Part shown: positions 24,061 to 36,418 of the stretch, piece by piece
Layout: each line of letters begins with the position of its first letter
Position numbering within the stretch: position 1 is the stretch's first letter
From: Adineta vaga
Taxonomy: Eukaryota > Rotifera
Assembly (NCBI GenBank): GCA_021613535.1
Contig: CP075494.1
Location: 11,904,001-11,968,000 of the forward strand
DNA length: 64,000 nt
Direction: 5' to 3'
Program-made: the position numbers and the translations under genes
Notes under the pieces: model-generated
Seen by the model: the letters and a program-made list of their open reading frames with translations, nothing else
Database searches by the model: none
Told to the model about the DNA's origin: nothing

Positions 24061-25486
24061 ATGTCTGATACTGAACAATTGCCGTAAGATAAAATATGAT
24101 TTTGTACATGAAAAAAAACCATTCTTCTCTCTCTTTTTTTTTTCTTAAATAGTTCAGACAACAGAACAAAACATAATCATGTAAGTCGATAAGCAAAAAA
24201 AATTTGATATTGATAAGTAAAACGATTGTAGGAACAAGAGAAATTGTGGAAGGAACTTCGTATCGATTTTCGACTGGAATCATTTGGATTTCCAGATAAT
24301 AAAATATATGGCATAGTGAAAGTAATTCCTGAATCATCTCGTAAATTGATTGAAACGTTTGTTGTGAGTTAGTCTTGAGAAATTTACGAATTATTCAATG
24401 ATTTGTTTTTTTAATTGTAGTTAGTTGTTAACAAAACAAATCGAATAGAATTTGATTGTCGATATAAAACAATCGCAGCATCAGGTTTAAATACCAAAAG
24501 AAAAAACCCACAAGCTTATATTGAAGCAATACCAAAAAATAAAAATTGGACAGAAAAAATGAAAAAATCAGACACTTGTGTATGTTCGAACAAATTAAAG
24601 AAAATCAATTTAATTGTTTCATTTCTTTCTTTTAGAATTTTTATTTTAGTGATGTAGCATTTTCATTAAATCCAACAATTAGTTTTGAATGGTTGGATGA
24701 TGAAGAGGATCCTCGAACTTATTTGATTATTCAATGGTCTCATATTGGTGATAGTCGTGCTCAGAAATATATTTTATGTTTAGATGGTGCTGAAATTCAA
24801 TATGTAAATTAAATTTCTTTTTTTTTTATTTCGAACAAAAAAAAGATAAAGATTTCTTTAGATACGACAAAAACAAATAAATGATGCGTTTGAAGTAAAA
24901 ATTGATGGATTTAAACCAGGCGAAACGCATACCTTTGAATTGATAGCAAAAACGAATAGTAAATTATTGATTCTTGTTAAAAGACTTCATTCGTCTCGAT
25001 TTTTATCTCAGATGGAAAAGAAACATGCCGATCGGACCTGATGCATTTTACGGTACCCGATAAAGGTTCCATTGAGGAAGGTAGCGTAGAATTCATTAAC
25101 ATCACTGATGAACCTATGCCACCAAACTTGCCAAGTATATTTTCTTTGTTTCTCTTTTATTTCATTATAGAACTCTATTGATTCTTCTAGTTATCCCTTT
25201 TCGTGATGAGGAAAACGAAAAAGAATTCAAACCGATTCCTAATACTAAATACGTAGATCCACCTCCATCTCCGCCTCCACCAATAAAACCACTACTGCGA
25301 AAGCTGAAACCATGTACTTGCTGCAAACATCTTCCACATAACAAGTTTCCTGGTATACAACACTATTTCAACGATACAACATTAGTTTCACCAAGACCAA
25401 CATCACCATTGAGACGAGGAAAAAAACCGGAAATTGATGACCATGATGATGATAATGATGTCATCATTACGATTAATTTCAAATAG
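24061..25486 (+). CDS. Fibronectin type III-like domain protein, unknown role
   Basis: Eight exons (24061-24083, 24153-24180, 24232-24363, 24421-24579, 24636-24803, 24862-24958, 25012-25134, 25191-25486) sum to 1026 nt, 341 residues. Residues from about 125 to 225 look like an FN3 fold: PTISFEWLDDEEDPRTYLI, a Tyr-containing strand QKYILCLDG, the FN3-like turn IDGFKPGETHTFELIAKTN and a final SDLMHFTVPD. A second domain before it (residues 20-115) is similar in size. The tail has a proline cluster (PPPSPPPPIKP), a CTCCKH patch and an acidic Asp run. No signal peptide or membrane helix, so cytosolic. Function not recognised. Confidence 0.75.
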
Positions 25487-25534
25487 ATTCTATTTGTACT
25501 CTTTGGTTTCTTTTTTTGTTTTCAAAATACATGA

Positions 25535-25540
25535 AATAAA
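25535..25540 (+). terminator. Poly(A) signal of FN3-like gene
   Basis: AATAAA about 50 bases after the TAG stop. Confidence 0.5.
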
Positions 25541-25618
25541 ACGAAAACATCTATAATGTAAAGATCATTTCGAAAGAAAAGAGAAAAAAACCCAAGACTT
25601 TCATATCGATTCTTAATC

Positions 25619-25628
25619 TTATATAAGG
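25619..25628 (+). promoter_or_regulatory. TATA-like box before protease gene
   Basis: CTTATATAAG-type sequence about 80 bases upstream of the protease ATG at 25703, directly after the upstream gene's 3' end. Spacing suits a TATA box, but this is by eye only. Confidence 0.4.
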
Positions 25629-25702
25629 GCGAGATTAGTGTGAATGATAAATTGATATTTACAATCACATTCCATTGTAACGATAACACAAAAACAGTTA
25701 CT

Positions 25703-26671
25703 ATGCAACATCTACAAACATCACAAAGACTTCGTGATCGTTCTGTACGACGATGTATGATTATCACTTTAAGTATACTGTTAGCTTTTCTAATTCTTGG
25801 TACATTTGTTACATTATTTGTTATCTATTTTATTCGATATCGAACGGCAATTTCATCACCTTTAGCTTATCCAAATTTTGTTTGTAATCAACGTCCATGT
25901 GGTTGTCCAAATATAAATCAGATGAAACTTTCCATACCAAAAATAGTCGGTGGACATGACGCATCACCTTATATCTATCCATGGCTTGTGAGTTTAACTA
26001 ATCGCCATCGAACAGAACCATTCTGTGCTGGATTTATCATATCTTCAAATGTAATTCTAACTGCTGCTCATTGTTTAAATGATCGTTTACCTGATCAAGT
26101 AGAAATATTAGCAAAACTACATGATATTCGAGATTTTCAAGGTGATCGACATGCTATTGATCGATGGATTATTCATCCTGATTATCGTCTGAATGATACT
26201 ATGCATTTAAATGATATTGCTTTAATAAAAACAAAGAAATCATTCTCGAAAGATCTACAACCCTGTTGTTTACCACAACGACAATCGAATATATATCCTC
26301 AAGCGAAAACACAAGCCGTTATTAGCGGTTGGGGTAAAATTTTAACAAAGCCAATAAGTCGAAATTCTCCTATTCTTCAACACGTAGTTCTACCGATAGT
26401 TGACCGAAAGAATATGAAATGTCGTCAATCAATTGCTGATACACATCGACAAGTATGTGCTGGTTATGATGCCCTTTCAATTGATGCATGTGCCGGTGAT
26501 AGTGGTGCACCATTATTAGTTGTTGAACATGATGGAAATGAAGGATATTTTGTTGCTGGAGGTATTGTTAGTTATGGAAATCGACAATGTGATGCATCGA
26601 TTTCATCTGGTGTTTATACACGTGTTAGTTTTTATCTCGATTGGATTAATACAACAATTATGTCTTTTTAA
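25703..26671 (+). CDS. Type II membrane-anchored trypsin-like serine protease
   Basis: Single-exon gene, 322 residues from MQHLQTS; an in-frame GTG further upstream was not used. A short basic cytosolic tail is followed by a membrane helix (about 19-44), a Cys-containing stem (CNQRPCGCP) and an S1 protease domain starting at the activation site PKIVGGHDASP (Ile81). The triad is visible: LTAAHCL (His123), LNDIALIKT (Asp) and ACAGDSGAP (Ser). The residue six before the catalytic Ser is Asp, predicting cleavage after Lys/Arg. The usual GDSGGP reads GDSGAP. This layout matches small TMPRSS-like proteases; substrate unknown. Confidence 0.92.
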   Translation: MQHLQTSQRLRDRSVRRCMIITLSILLAFLILGTFVTLFVIYFIRYRTAISSPLAYPNFVCNQRPCGCPNINQMKLSIPKIVGGHDASPYIYPWLVSLTNRHRTEPFCAGFIISSNVILTAAHCLNDRLPDQVEILAKLHDIRDFQGDRHAIDRWIIHPDYRLNDTMHLNDIALIKTKKSFSKDLQPCCLPQRQSNIYPQAKTQAVISGWGKILTKPISRNSPILQHVVLPIVDRKNMKCRQSIADTHRQVCAGYDALSIDACAGDSGAPLLVVEHDGNEGYFVAGGIVSYGNRQCDASISSGVYTRVSFYLDWINTTIMSF

Positions 26672-26680
26672 ATAAATAAA
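26671..26680 (+). terminator. Tandem poly(A) signals of protease gene
   Basis: Overlapping AATAAATAAA beginning at the last base of the stop codon. Confidence 0.5.
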
Positions 26681-26962
26681 TTTAATAGAAATAGTTTTGT
26701 CCAGTTCATAATCCGAAGAAAATAAATTTATTTTTATTCTTATTCTTATTCATAAAAAGTTCACTATGTTTTCGAAAACAAAAAAAATAAATCATTCTCT
26801 TTTTGTTTTGCTGTTCTAGAAAAATAAATATGTCGATTATCTATCAAATAGAATGAATTAATCAAGGATGGATGAATAATGCACATGGAAAAATATAAAC
26901 AAACCAACGAATGAGAAAAGAATAAAGAAGAAAATCTGACATGAAATTGTCATTCAATCTCA

Positions 26963-29900
26963 TTAAGATGCTGCAGTACTTTCCATGGCATATTCGGCCA
27001 TTTTCATATCATATTCTAAACGAAGTGTACTTTTTAATTCATCAAGATTACGAATAGATTTCGATTGACCGATAGTTATAATCCATGGATGAAGAAGAAT
27101 TTGATCAGCACGCATCCGTTTTTGATGATCAACAACTAACAAATGATCGATTAAATTCTTCGCAGCTAGACAAAGAAAAAAAATGAAATCAAATTGAAAT
27201 TTCAATCGAACATTTCCTACCTGGTGAGATTGTATTCCAATATTCAGTATCATACGAATATTTACCACGTTGAATCATTTGAAACAATTCATCTTGATTA
27301 CGTTCAACGGTTTTAAACGGTGGATAACCACAAAGAAGAATATATAGAATAACACCTGTTGCCCAACAATCAACTTCAATACCATAACCTATTTGAATTC
27401 GAAAATCAAACATTTTCCCATAGTTATCAGTCTCGAGTAAGTTATCTTACCTGTTTCAGAAAGAATTTCCGGTGCAACATAACTAGACGAAAAAAGAAAT
27501 ATTTTATGTAAAAATGAAAATGTAAATCTTACGTCGGTGTTCCACATACAGTTTTAATTTGTCCAGTAATTTGTAATGCTAGACCAAAATCTGTTAATTT
27601 AATTGTAATTCTTCCCTCCTTTCTATGCATTACTAATAAATTTTCAGGTTTCACATCTCTATGAACAATTTTTTTTGCATGTAAATAAACTAATGCTTCT
27701 GCAACATCTCGAATCATTAAAGCTGATGTGGCTTCATCAAAACAACGATGTCGAGTAATATATTCAAATAAATCTCCACCTTTAATCAATTCCATAACAA
27801 GATAAATTTCTTCCGCAGTTTCATAATCTTCATATAAACGAATGATATTTGAATGATTACACATATACATAATATTAATTTCATGTTCAAGCATATATTG
27901 TTTTCCCTAATAGAAGAAAATGAATGAATAGTCAAAATTGGATGAATTCTTACTTTCATTTTTGATTTATCAATTATTTTAATTGCAAATTCTCGTTGAT
28001 TATCATATGCTTTTGAACGACGAACAATTGCAAAATTACCATCACCCATTTTCTTTCCGAGTTCATATCTATCGGTGACAATCGATGGGGATGGATGCTG
28101 AAAAAGTTGTCATTTTCATAACAAACACATCGGATGGATCAATTTAAAACTTACAATAGTTGATGAACGTTTTTTAATAACAAAATTTTTTGTTACAGGT
28201 GAAAGTTCATTTTCATTCGAATGATTTGTTGGTAATGAAGTAATTGATGAAAGTTTTGTTCTTACTATTTAAAGAATATAGTTCTATTATTGAAAAGAAT
28301 GATGTGACATACGTGATGTTGGACTTTTGATTTTATTTGAATGATATGCATCATTATTATTCATATCGATAGTTAATTGTTCAAATTTTGGAACGGAAAA
28401 TACTTGAATACTTTGTTGTGGTTCTTTTTTTGATAAAATTCGTTTTCGACGATGTTCTTCTTCTTCACGTAGACGTTGTCGTTCGCGTTCACGTTGTTGT
28501 TCAATAATATTGATCGTAGGTAATTTATTTGTTTCTTTAAAGAAATAGAAACATATATTTTCTGAGAAAAGGGGGGAAATGAAAGTAAATCTTACTCTTA
28601 AATTTTTGATGAGTTGAATTATTTGGTGTTGATATACATTCCGAGATTGGTTCATTTTGTTTAGTATTTGCTACACGCGTTGATAGCACTACACTATTTT
28701 TTCGTGAAAGACTTTCTTCATCTTCTAGAATAGAAATATTTCACATTGATTTACTAGTCGATTTTCATACTTTGTTCTACTATTGATGCATCAGCATCAA
28801 TTGATGTGTGAACAGGTTTTTTGACATGAGTTCGACGAGAAGGAGAATGTTGAGTATCGTTAAACAATTTAAGACTTATTTCATGTAACTCTACTGAAGA
28901 TATATCATTATTGTGTGTGAGAGCAATGAATACATCATCTAAATGAGAATGTTTAATGTGAATATGAAGAGAAAAAGAATGATCGAAAATTTTACCATCA
29001 CGAAAGAAATCATTGATACCATTGACTTGTCTTCCTCGTAAATTAAAGATTCGTTTGATCTAATCAATAGAAAGAAGGATACTTTTTTTTCTAATAGAAA
29101 TTGAATTCTTTTACTTTATCAGTTCGATTCTTTTGATATCCAAATGCTTCGGAAATATCGGATAATAATTGTTCAAATGTCTGTACAGTTCTTCGATTCA
29201 ATAAGATCGTAATTGTTTTATATGGTTTTTCATTTCCTTGTTTGATGATCGTAATCGAACGTGGTTTATTATAGAAAGATTCAGGAGCATATTTATTCTG
29301 TTTGAAATGAAATTTTCTCTGTTGTTGAACAGAACTTGCTGCAGTAGAAGTAAATGATTGTAAAAAAAGATTATTTGAAAGAAAACGATTGTTTGTATTG
29401 TTTGTCGATATCGAACCGTTGATAGCACCTACTTTTGCAAATTGACTCGTCGGTAAAGGACGTACATGAACACGATTGGATGAATGAATATCATTGAATG
29501 GTTGACGAACTAGAAGAAAAAATAATTTCGTTTTATTTTTACTTTTCTACGAAAAAATTTTCTTGAAAATTAGAAAGAATTTTTTGCATTACTTAATCGA
29601 TTTTTTGCCATTGAATCTAACTGTAAACGTAAAATTTGTTTTTAACTGTTCGAAATTTGTCAATTAAATAGTTGAAATAGTTTTCTTTTTCTAGTTTTTC
29701 ATCACTTCACTTACCAGGCCATCCGAGTGATTGATAAACATTAAAATTGAATACTTTAGGAGTTAAGAACATAGTGTTCGGGATACGAAAGAAAAATACT
29801 AATAAAAACTCAAGAGATTGTTCTTCATTTGTTTTCTTTTTTTATTTCATCGAACAACGACGACTGTTCTCTTCGTTTTTTTTTTATTTCAAATCATATT

Positions 29901-30831
29901 ATTCTCTCGTTTTATTTTTATTTTTTTCTTCTTTCGTCATCGGTTCTTCTCTTGTTATTATAATCTCGTTCGTTGTACGCAGAAAAAATTAAGTTTTGAG
30001 CAAGTTCTCCGTCGTTCTGTTCTTGATCAGTTAACAATAATCATTCATTACATTCGAATTCTTTCTCGTTTGAAGAAAAAGAGAAAGAAAGAAAGAAATC
30101 AAAGCCAGTGAGTTTTGAAAACACAATGAAATTCTTTTCTTTCTTAGATGTTGATTTTGTAATACTTAACTATAATAGTAATTAAAAAGATGTAAGCAAA
30201 CGAATGTAGACATGCATCGGGAAAAGAAAGGAAATCCTTCTTATATATATATATATATATATTCAAAGAATATTATAATTAGAATAAGCAATCATTATGT
30301 TGAAAAAGAAATAGTAGAAGAAGAAAAATATTTGTTTTAATATAAACAGATGAATAAAGAAAAAAATGGGAGGAATATCTACGAAACTATGGGTTACTTA
30401 CAACGGTCGCTTTTTGTAGGTAATCGTGGCGTTGTAATGGCAGAATATTCTAGTTTTTGAAATGGTTCAAATGAAGCACAAACATACGATGCACCATCTT
30501 TCAAATAATTTACATTAGTAATTTCAGAACCATTTTGTATTGTAAACAAATGTCGAACACCGTAAGGTAGATTGATAATAGTCGATAATTGTTGAAATAA
30601 AAATTGTAAATTAGTATAATTTTGTGGATTGATTGTGATTTGTTTACCGGGAAAATAAGGATCACCATTACGATATAAAGTGATTCGTCGTGATGTCGAA
30701 CGAGATGATCTCTCTTTCGAAAATTGTGGAACAATACGACGAGTTGATTTTGATAAACGATTGGGTTGTCGTGAGTTTTTTGTCATAGAATTTTGTGACC
30801 ATTGATATGGCGAAGAAAGTACATCCGACAT
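26963..30831 (-). CDS. Doublecortin-like kinase (DCLK)
   Basis: Microtubule-associated Ser/Thr kinase of about 810 residues. Upstream exons: 30831-30402 (first DCX domain: RRITLYRNGDPYFPGKQ, GVRHLFTIQNG, DGASYVCAS), 29509-29115 (second DCX start: RSITIIKQGNEKPYKTITIL), 29059-28996 (RIFNLRGRQVNGINDFF), 28938-28771, 28724-28596, 28534-28313 and further ones. After a Ser- and Arg/Glu-rich linker the kinase begins at YELGKKMGDGNFAIV. It keeps the Lys in EFAIKIIDKSK, VHRDVKPEN, TDFGLA, CGTPTYVAPEI and DCWATGVILYILLCGYPPF, so it should be active. Exon 1 to exon 2 is a direct phase-1 join over a ~890 nt intron that also contains a candidate alternative first exon. Stop is at 26963-26965. Confidence 0.93.
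30242..30262. repeat. TA microsatellite in DCLK intron 1
   Basis: About ten TA units within the long first intron of the kinase gene. Confidence 0.85.
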
Positions 30832-31895
30832 TGGTGAAAAACTGATTAAAAATATTCCAGAACGGACGTTAGACGAAGTATAGCACCAGAATTATTGATC
30901 GGTTAACAAAATTAATATTTTAATATGCAAACATCTCAGAAGATCTTTGTAAATAAAAGGTAAAATATCGACGTTAGCTAAAAACATGTCGTCGATCTTT
31001 TCTTTTGTTGTCATAGTAATGACGTCAATTTATAGTCGGAAACAAAAAGAATGAAGAACTAAGGTGGAGTAAAGAATAAAAGAAGAAATGTAAGGATTTT
31101 GACGATATCTAGTGCCATCTTTTTCTCATTTTCATACGTTTTTTAAATAATCAAATTTTCAAAAAAAAAGAGTTTTCTTGACAATGAGATCGATCGAGAC
31201 GAATATACAGTTCTGGTTTTTGCTTTCTATAACAATACATCATCACTAAAAATACTTTATACTGAATCGGTGAGTAGAAAAAAAAACAGAACAAGTATCA
31301 AAGTAAACGGCACAACATGACATTTTCAAGCTTATAAATATCTCTATAAACAATATATGTTATTCTTCAAAATAAAGAAAATATCTTTTTTGTATCAAAG
31401 TTATAATATATGAAAGACATTGCGTTTGTTGATCTTAATGAAAATTGAAAATACTATAATAAAAGTTTCGACGAAAAAAATTTCACATCACAACTTCATG
31501 CGTAAATATAAAAACTCAAATGAGATAATTACAAGAATAAACTATACTAACGAAATCATCGATTGATTTTTCATCTAACATTATATATCTATTTACAAGA
31601 TAACACATCATTGCTACCAATTAGACTAATGATTTTCATGCGAAATTCTATTGAAAGAAATCATTTCATAAGATCTCAAATTTACTGAAAAAGAAAATTT
31701 ATTCTAATGAACTCATAAGCGATGGTACTCAGCTCATTTTTCTCTAGAAAAAAAGGAATTCTGTTATTCTTATTACATAGATATATAATATCTTCATGAA
31801 ATAAATCAGCAGTTAACAATTAACTATTCAGAGATAGAGTTAAATCTTGATATTTTCTAACAAACATAGTTGACATCAACCACATTTTTTCTACA
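30832..31895. other. Divergent intergenic region, DCLK / GPCR 1
   Basis: About 1.06 kb with no supportable gene. It must hold both promoters. Very AT-rich, with no repeat longer than short homopolymers. Confidence 0.5.
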
Positions 31896-32961
31896 ATGCC
31901 AGCTTCAGAAGACACAATCAATACTATTAATTTTGCTATGACAGTCTATACTGGATACTTCGGTATATTTACCGGTTTAATTGGACATATCATCAATATT
32001 CTTGTATTTACTCAATTAAAACTATTTCGTGGAAATCAATCTGCATTTTATCTTACAGTTGGATCGTTTTTTGATTGTTGGCAATTGATTTTTTTAACCA
32101 TGCCTCGTGTTACTTCTATTGCATCTGGTTATGATCTTACACGAGTATCTCTATTTTGGTGTAAACTTCGTTCCTATCTGACAAACACTGGTATGGTCAT
32201 TTTGACAATTAATATTTGTTTTTCCGCTATCGATCAATATTTATCTACAAGTTATTATCTTCGCGTACGACAATTGAGTACCTATAAACTAGCACAACAT
32301 GCTGTTACTCTTCTTATTGTTTTTGCTCTTCTGTACGATATTATGTTTTTATATTATTTTGAAATTAATTCATTTTGTGGAACATATAATTCTACATTTA
32401 ATTATTTCTATTCATTCGTACATTTCTGTTTAATTACTGGCATTTTTCCTATAGTTATATCAACCTTATTTAGTTTTCTTGCTTATCAAAATGTTCGTCG
32501 TATTGTACGTCGACAAATGCCTGTCGTTCGACGTCGTCTTGATCATCAGTTAACAGCAATGATTCTTGTTCGTGTTGCTTTATTTGTTTGTACAACTGTA
32601 CCATATATTTCTTTACGAATCTATCAACTTAATCATTCAGTGGATGTAAATGATTCGTATGCTGTAGCTTTCGATCAATTAGTTCGAACATGTTTCAATA
32701 TAATCTATACAATCAATACTTCGGTAGAGAAATTTTTCGTTTTAGTATTTCATAAGATTAAGATTTTTTTGTTTTGTATAGGTTGCGTTTTATATTTTTT
32801 GGATATCTTCAAGTCGATTTCGTCGACAAGTTAAATTTATACTTTTCAAGAAAAATTGGCGTAAACCTTGGGCAATGAAAGTAAGAAGAAATCAAGTTAT
32901 ACCAGGTGTCAATCAAGCACAACCTATTGAATCACCAAAACCAAGTGTAGAAATTGACTAA
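31896..32961 (+). CDS. Rhodopsin-class GPCR, tandem copy 1
   Basis: Seven-helix receptor of 335 residues. Exons 31896-32723 and 32782-32961 flank a 58 nt intron placed just before the final part of TM7. TM1 has GLIGHIINILVF with the family Asn, TM3 ends in INICFSAIDQYLSTSYY where a DRY-like motif is replaced by IDQY, and the third loop is very basic (QNVRRIVRRQMPVVRRRLDHQL). The short N-terminus lacks a signal peptide. The type is close to invertebrate orphan/peptide receptors; the ligand is unknown. It is a paralogue of the next gene, with an identical exon-1 length of 828 nt. Confidence 0.88.
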
Positions 32962-33475
32962 TCATATTTTAAATATTGCTGATTGTTTTCTTCTTCAAAA
33001 ATAAATAAAAATTGTACGATCTCAGTTTTTATAGACTTCCTCGTTGGTGATATACGATACATAATTTAGAAATCGAGATAGTGACTTTGTATTAACGTTA
33101 TACAGGAAGTAGAATATCTAGGCCAACTAAATGACGACAATAATAATAATGAGAAAGCAATTTGAGTTTCTCTTATGACATCATTTTTTTATCTGATGCT
33201 TTTGAAATCTCTGATTGAACTATTTTAATGAGTAAACATCATATGTAAAGGTTGTGATGTAAACTTGTTTTTCAGTTGCTTTCGTGACGATCCTAATGAG
33301 ATAATAGGAAGTTCTTCTTCTATAAAATGAACAATTTCGAAACTATCCAACCGTTCTCTTTCTATCTAACATGTTTCTCAAAGAAAATCCGGTTTTAATT
33401 AAAAGATAGATTGTAAAAGTAGAATTTCTTTCGTAAAGATAGTAGTAAAACGAGTAATTGCATATTCATTACATA
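32962..33475. other. Spacer between tandem GPCRs
   Basis: About 515 bases; AATAAATAAA near 33000-33009 is a likely poly(A) signal of copy 1. The rest should be the copy 2 promoter. No gene. Confidence 0.5.
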
Positions 33476-34509
33476 ATGGATTATACAGTACAAATGATTG
33501 ATTCTATTACTTACGGTATATCTTTTTATGGTGGTTATTTCAATTTAATTCTTGGTATGATTGGAAATATTCTGAATATTCTTCTTTTTACTCGATTGAA
33601 AGTCTTTCGAAAAAATCAATCGATATTTTATCTAACAGTTGCTTCATTTGTTCATATAAATCAATTGTTTTTTTCTACTGCACTTCGTTTAATAACATAT
33701 ACATTTGGTGTTGATCTAACTCAAACATCTCTGTTTTGGTGTAAGTTTCGTATTTATATTGTTCAATTTACAACAGTTACTTCAACACTTATTATTTGTT
33801 TTACTGTTATTAATCAATATATATCTACAAATTATGATGCACGTATCCGACAATTGAGTACATTTAAATTTACACAACGAACTATAGTTTTTCTCCTTAT
33901 TTTCGCCGGCTTGTACGATATTCCTTTCTTAATCTTCTTTCAAATTCGTGTCATTTGTGCATCATTTGATACAACATTCAATTATTTCTATTCATTTTTA
34001 CATTATTGTATACTTATCGGCATCATACCACTTCTTATCTCATTATTCTTTAGTTTTCTTGCTTATCAAAATGTTCGTCGAATAGTACGTCGTCAAATAG
34101 CCATCGTCCGACGACGTCTTGAGCATCAATTAACTGCTATGATTCTTATTCGAGTTGCTTTGTATGCTATTACAACTGCACCATTTATTACTTTTCGAAT
34201 ATATCAAATTAATCATCCAAGTGAAGGAGATGATGTGATGGAACTGGCAATTGATCGATTATTGAATGCGCTATTTACGGCAATTTATGCAATAAATTAT
34301 TCGGTAGTGAATATTTCGTATTATGAAGATTATTTGTAATTTCTTTTCTTTCCTAGGGTGTATTCTATATTTTTTGGATTTCATCATCACGATTTCGTCG
34401 ACAAATGAAATGTTTATTATTTAAAAAACTCTGTCGTACACGGAATCGAATTCAAAATATATCGCTGAGTCGTAGTAGATCGAATTCATCAAATATAGAA
34501 CAAAATTAA
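33476..34509 (+). CDS. Rhodopsin-class GPCR, tandem copy 2
   Basis: 326 residues from exons 33476-34303 (828 nt) and 34357-34509. Structure parallels copy 1: GMIGNILNILLFTRLKVF in TM1, INQYISTNYDARIRQLSTFK after TM3, SFLAYQNVRRIVRRQ in the third loop, and the intron at the same point before FYIFWISSSRFRRQ. The ATG at 33476 was chosen over an in-frame TTG 18 bases upstream. Copies agree best in loops 2 and 3 and TM5/TM6 and least in the N-terminus and tail, as expected of a ligand-divergent duplicate. Ligand unknown. Confidence 0.88.
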
Positions 34510-34680
34510 CTGTTCTGATTATAGAATTTCTTATATTGTTTAGTTTAATTAATCAATCAAAAGAAAAAGAAACTTTTTGGCAATGTTCGAATATGATTAA
34601 GAAAATCAATTAAAAGTTAATTCCATTTAATTTTTCTTTTTTTTACCCAAAACAGAAGCAACTAAAGAGATCAAAACCCA

Positions 34681-35244
34681 TTAATATACGTTTTCCAAAC
34701 AAAAAATCTTACGAATGATAATAATGACGATTACCGCAATGACAACACACACAAGAATCCACATCTGTGAAGAAAAAGAAGCTTGTCGGAAGAGAAAAGA
34801 GTTGTTGCTTAGATATTTACTTTGACATTTTTCCACCAAAATTTCTTTTTTAATTTTTGTGAACGAATGGCAAATTGTCGAGATCCTTCGTTCAAAATAT
34901 CTAAAATCAATTCAAATGAGACGTAATCTTTTTCCAATTTATAATGTTCTCTACCAGATTTGGCTTCTAAATCATCAAGTTTGCCGCCACGTTCTAATTC
35001 TAATCGAAGATTATTTTTCATTACATCTGTAACCTAAAACATTCCGACTTATAACATACAACTAGACCAAACAGTTTCATACATACCTCATCGACTTGTC
35101 CTTGCAATTGTTGAATCCGTGATGGCGGTGTATAGCGAACACTATTCGTATTTGATTGATAACCTGGATTGGTTGTCCTATTGATATAATAAAATAGTTG
35201 ATTGGCTTGAATGAATAAAACTAAATTAAATATATACATACATG
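34681..35244 (-). CDS. VAMP: Synaptobrevin/VAMP R-SNARE
   Basis: Vesicle SNARE of about 111 residues. The initiator codon is interrupted: the upstream exon ends in AT (35244-35243) and the next starts with G (35177), joined over a 65 nt intron. The protein then reads MTTNPGYQSNTNSVRYTPP. The SNARE helix follows (RIQQLQGQVDEVTDVMKNNL) with the zero-layer Arg in ELERGGKLDDLEAKS and a juxtamembrane KKKFWWKNVK. The C-terminal anchor is MWILVCVVIAVIVIIIIRK. The unspliced end stops at 34681; a GTAAGA donor inside ATTCGTAAG could splice to an exon reading LASVLGKKKKN with stop at 34627-34629. The 5' exon lies close to the divergent NmrA-like gene. Confidence 0.9.
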
Positions 35245-35404
35245 ATGGTCTGCTAGATGATATCAAAATTTCTAAATAAGACACAAGAAGAAAAAAGAAT
35301 GAGATGATATTTGTTTGCTGATTACTCATAGAAATTTTATCAGTATGTAAATGTTTTGTTTTTATCTTTAGTGACCGTACAGCAAACAAGAAAAAAAAGA
35401 GAGT

Positions 35405-36418
35405 ATGAAGCCGTTGATTGTTGTTATTGGTGCAACAGGTAAACAAGGCGGAAGTGTAATCAATGCTTTGATTGAATCAAATCAATGGACAGTACGAGGA
35501 CTTTCACGAAATCTTACATCGAAAGAAAGTCAAGTAATCCTTATTATTGAAAGACAAAAATTTGATGTTTTTAATTGAATTTTACTTTAGGAATTGATTA
35601 GTAAAGGTGTGGATATGGTATCATGTAATATTGATTCTTTAGATGAATGTTCGCAAGCATTTAAAGGAGCATATGGTGTTTTTGCTATGACTAATTTTTG
35701 GGAATGTGGTTCAAGTAAAGAATATGAACAAGGTATGAATATGGTCAATGCAGCACGACAACAAAATATACAACATTTTATTTGGAGTAGTTTACCGGAT
35801 ACAGTTGCGATTTCAAACGGAAAATTAGATTTACCACATTATATGTAAATGAAATAATTATGATTTAAATTTAGGTATATACATTTTTTCTACATCTAGG
35901 ATGAAAGCTCGTATTGAATCTTATATTCGTTCTCAACAAAATCCGCCCTTATTTCGTTATACAACATTTATTCATGTTGGTTTTTATTATCAAAATTTCC
36001 AAACATTCTTTCAACCAACAGCGGACTTTGAATTTCGTGTTTTACTTCAACCAGATGCTCGTCTTCCTCTCTATGATGTTCGCGACACTGGCGCTGTAGT
36101 TGCTCAATGTTTTAAACATCCGGATCAATGGGGACAAGAAAATGTTATTCCAATCGTTGCTCAAAGATTGACTATGGATGAAATTTGTGAAATTATTCGA
36201 CGTGTAACAGGAAATGATAAAGTTCGTTACACACCATTAACATATGATCAATGTGCTGGACAAGCAAAAGAAACACTTGATAATATGAGATGGTATAATG
36301 AATATGGAAATGTCGAAGAACGACATCCGGAAAAAACGAAAGAAGTTTATGATAAAATGAAAACATTAGAAGAATGGATACAGGAAACAAAATGGTTAAT
36401 GAATGAAAACAAATCTGT

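Noticed and set aside
29747-30111. Plus-strand Phe/Ser-rich open frames opposite DCLK intron 1
   Set aside because: Low-complexity reading of pyrimidine-rich intron sequence; no support.
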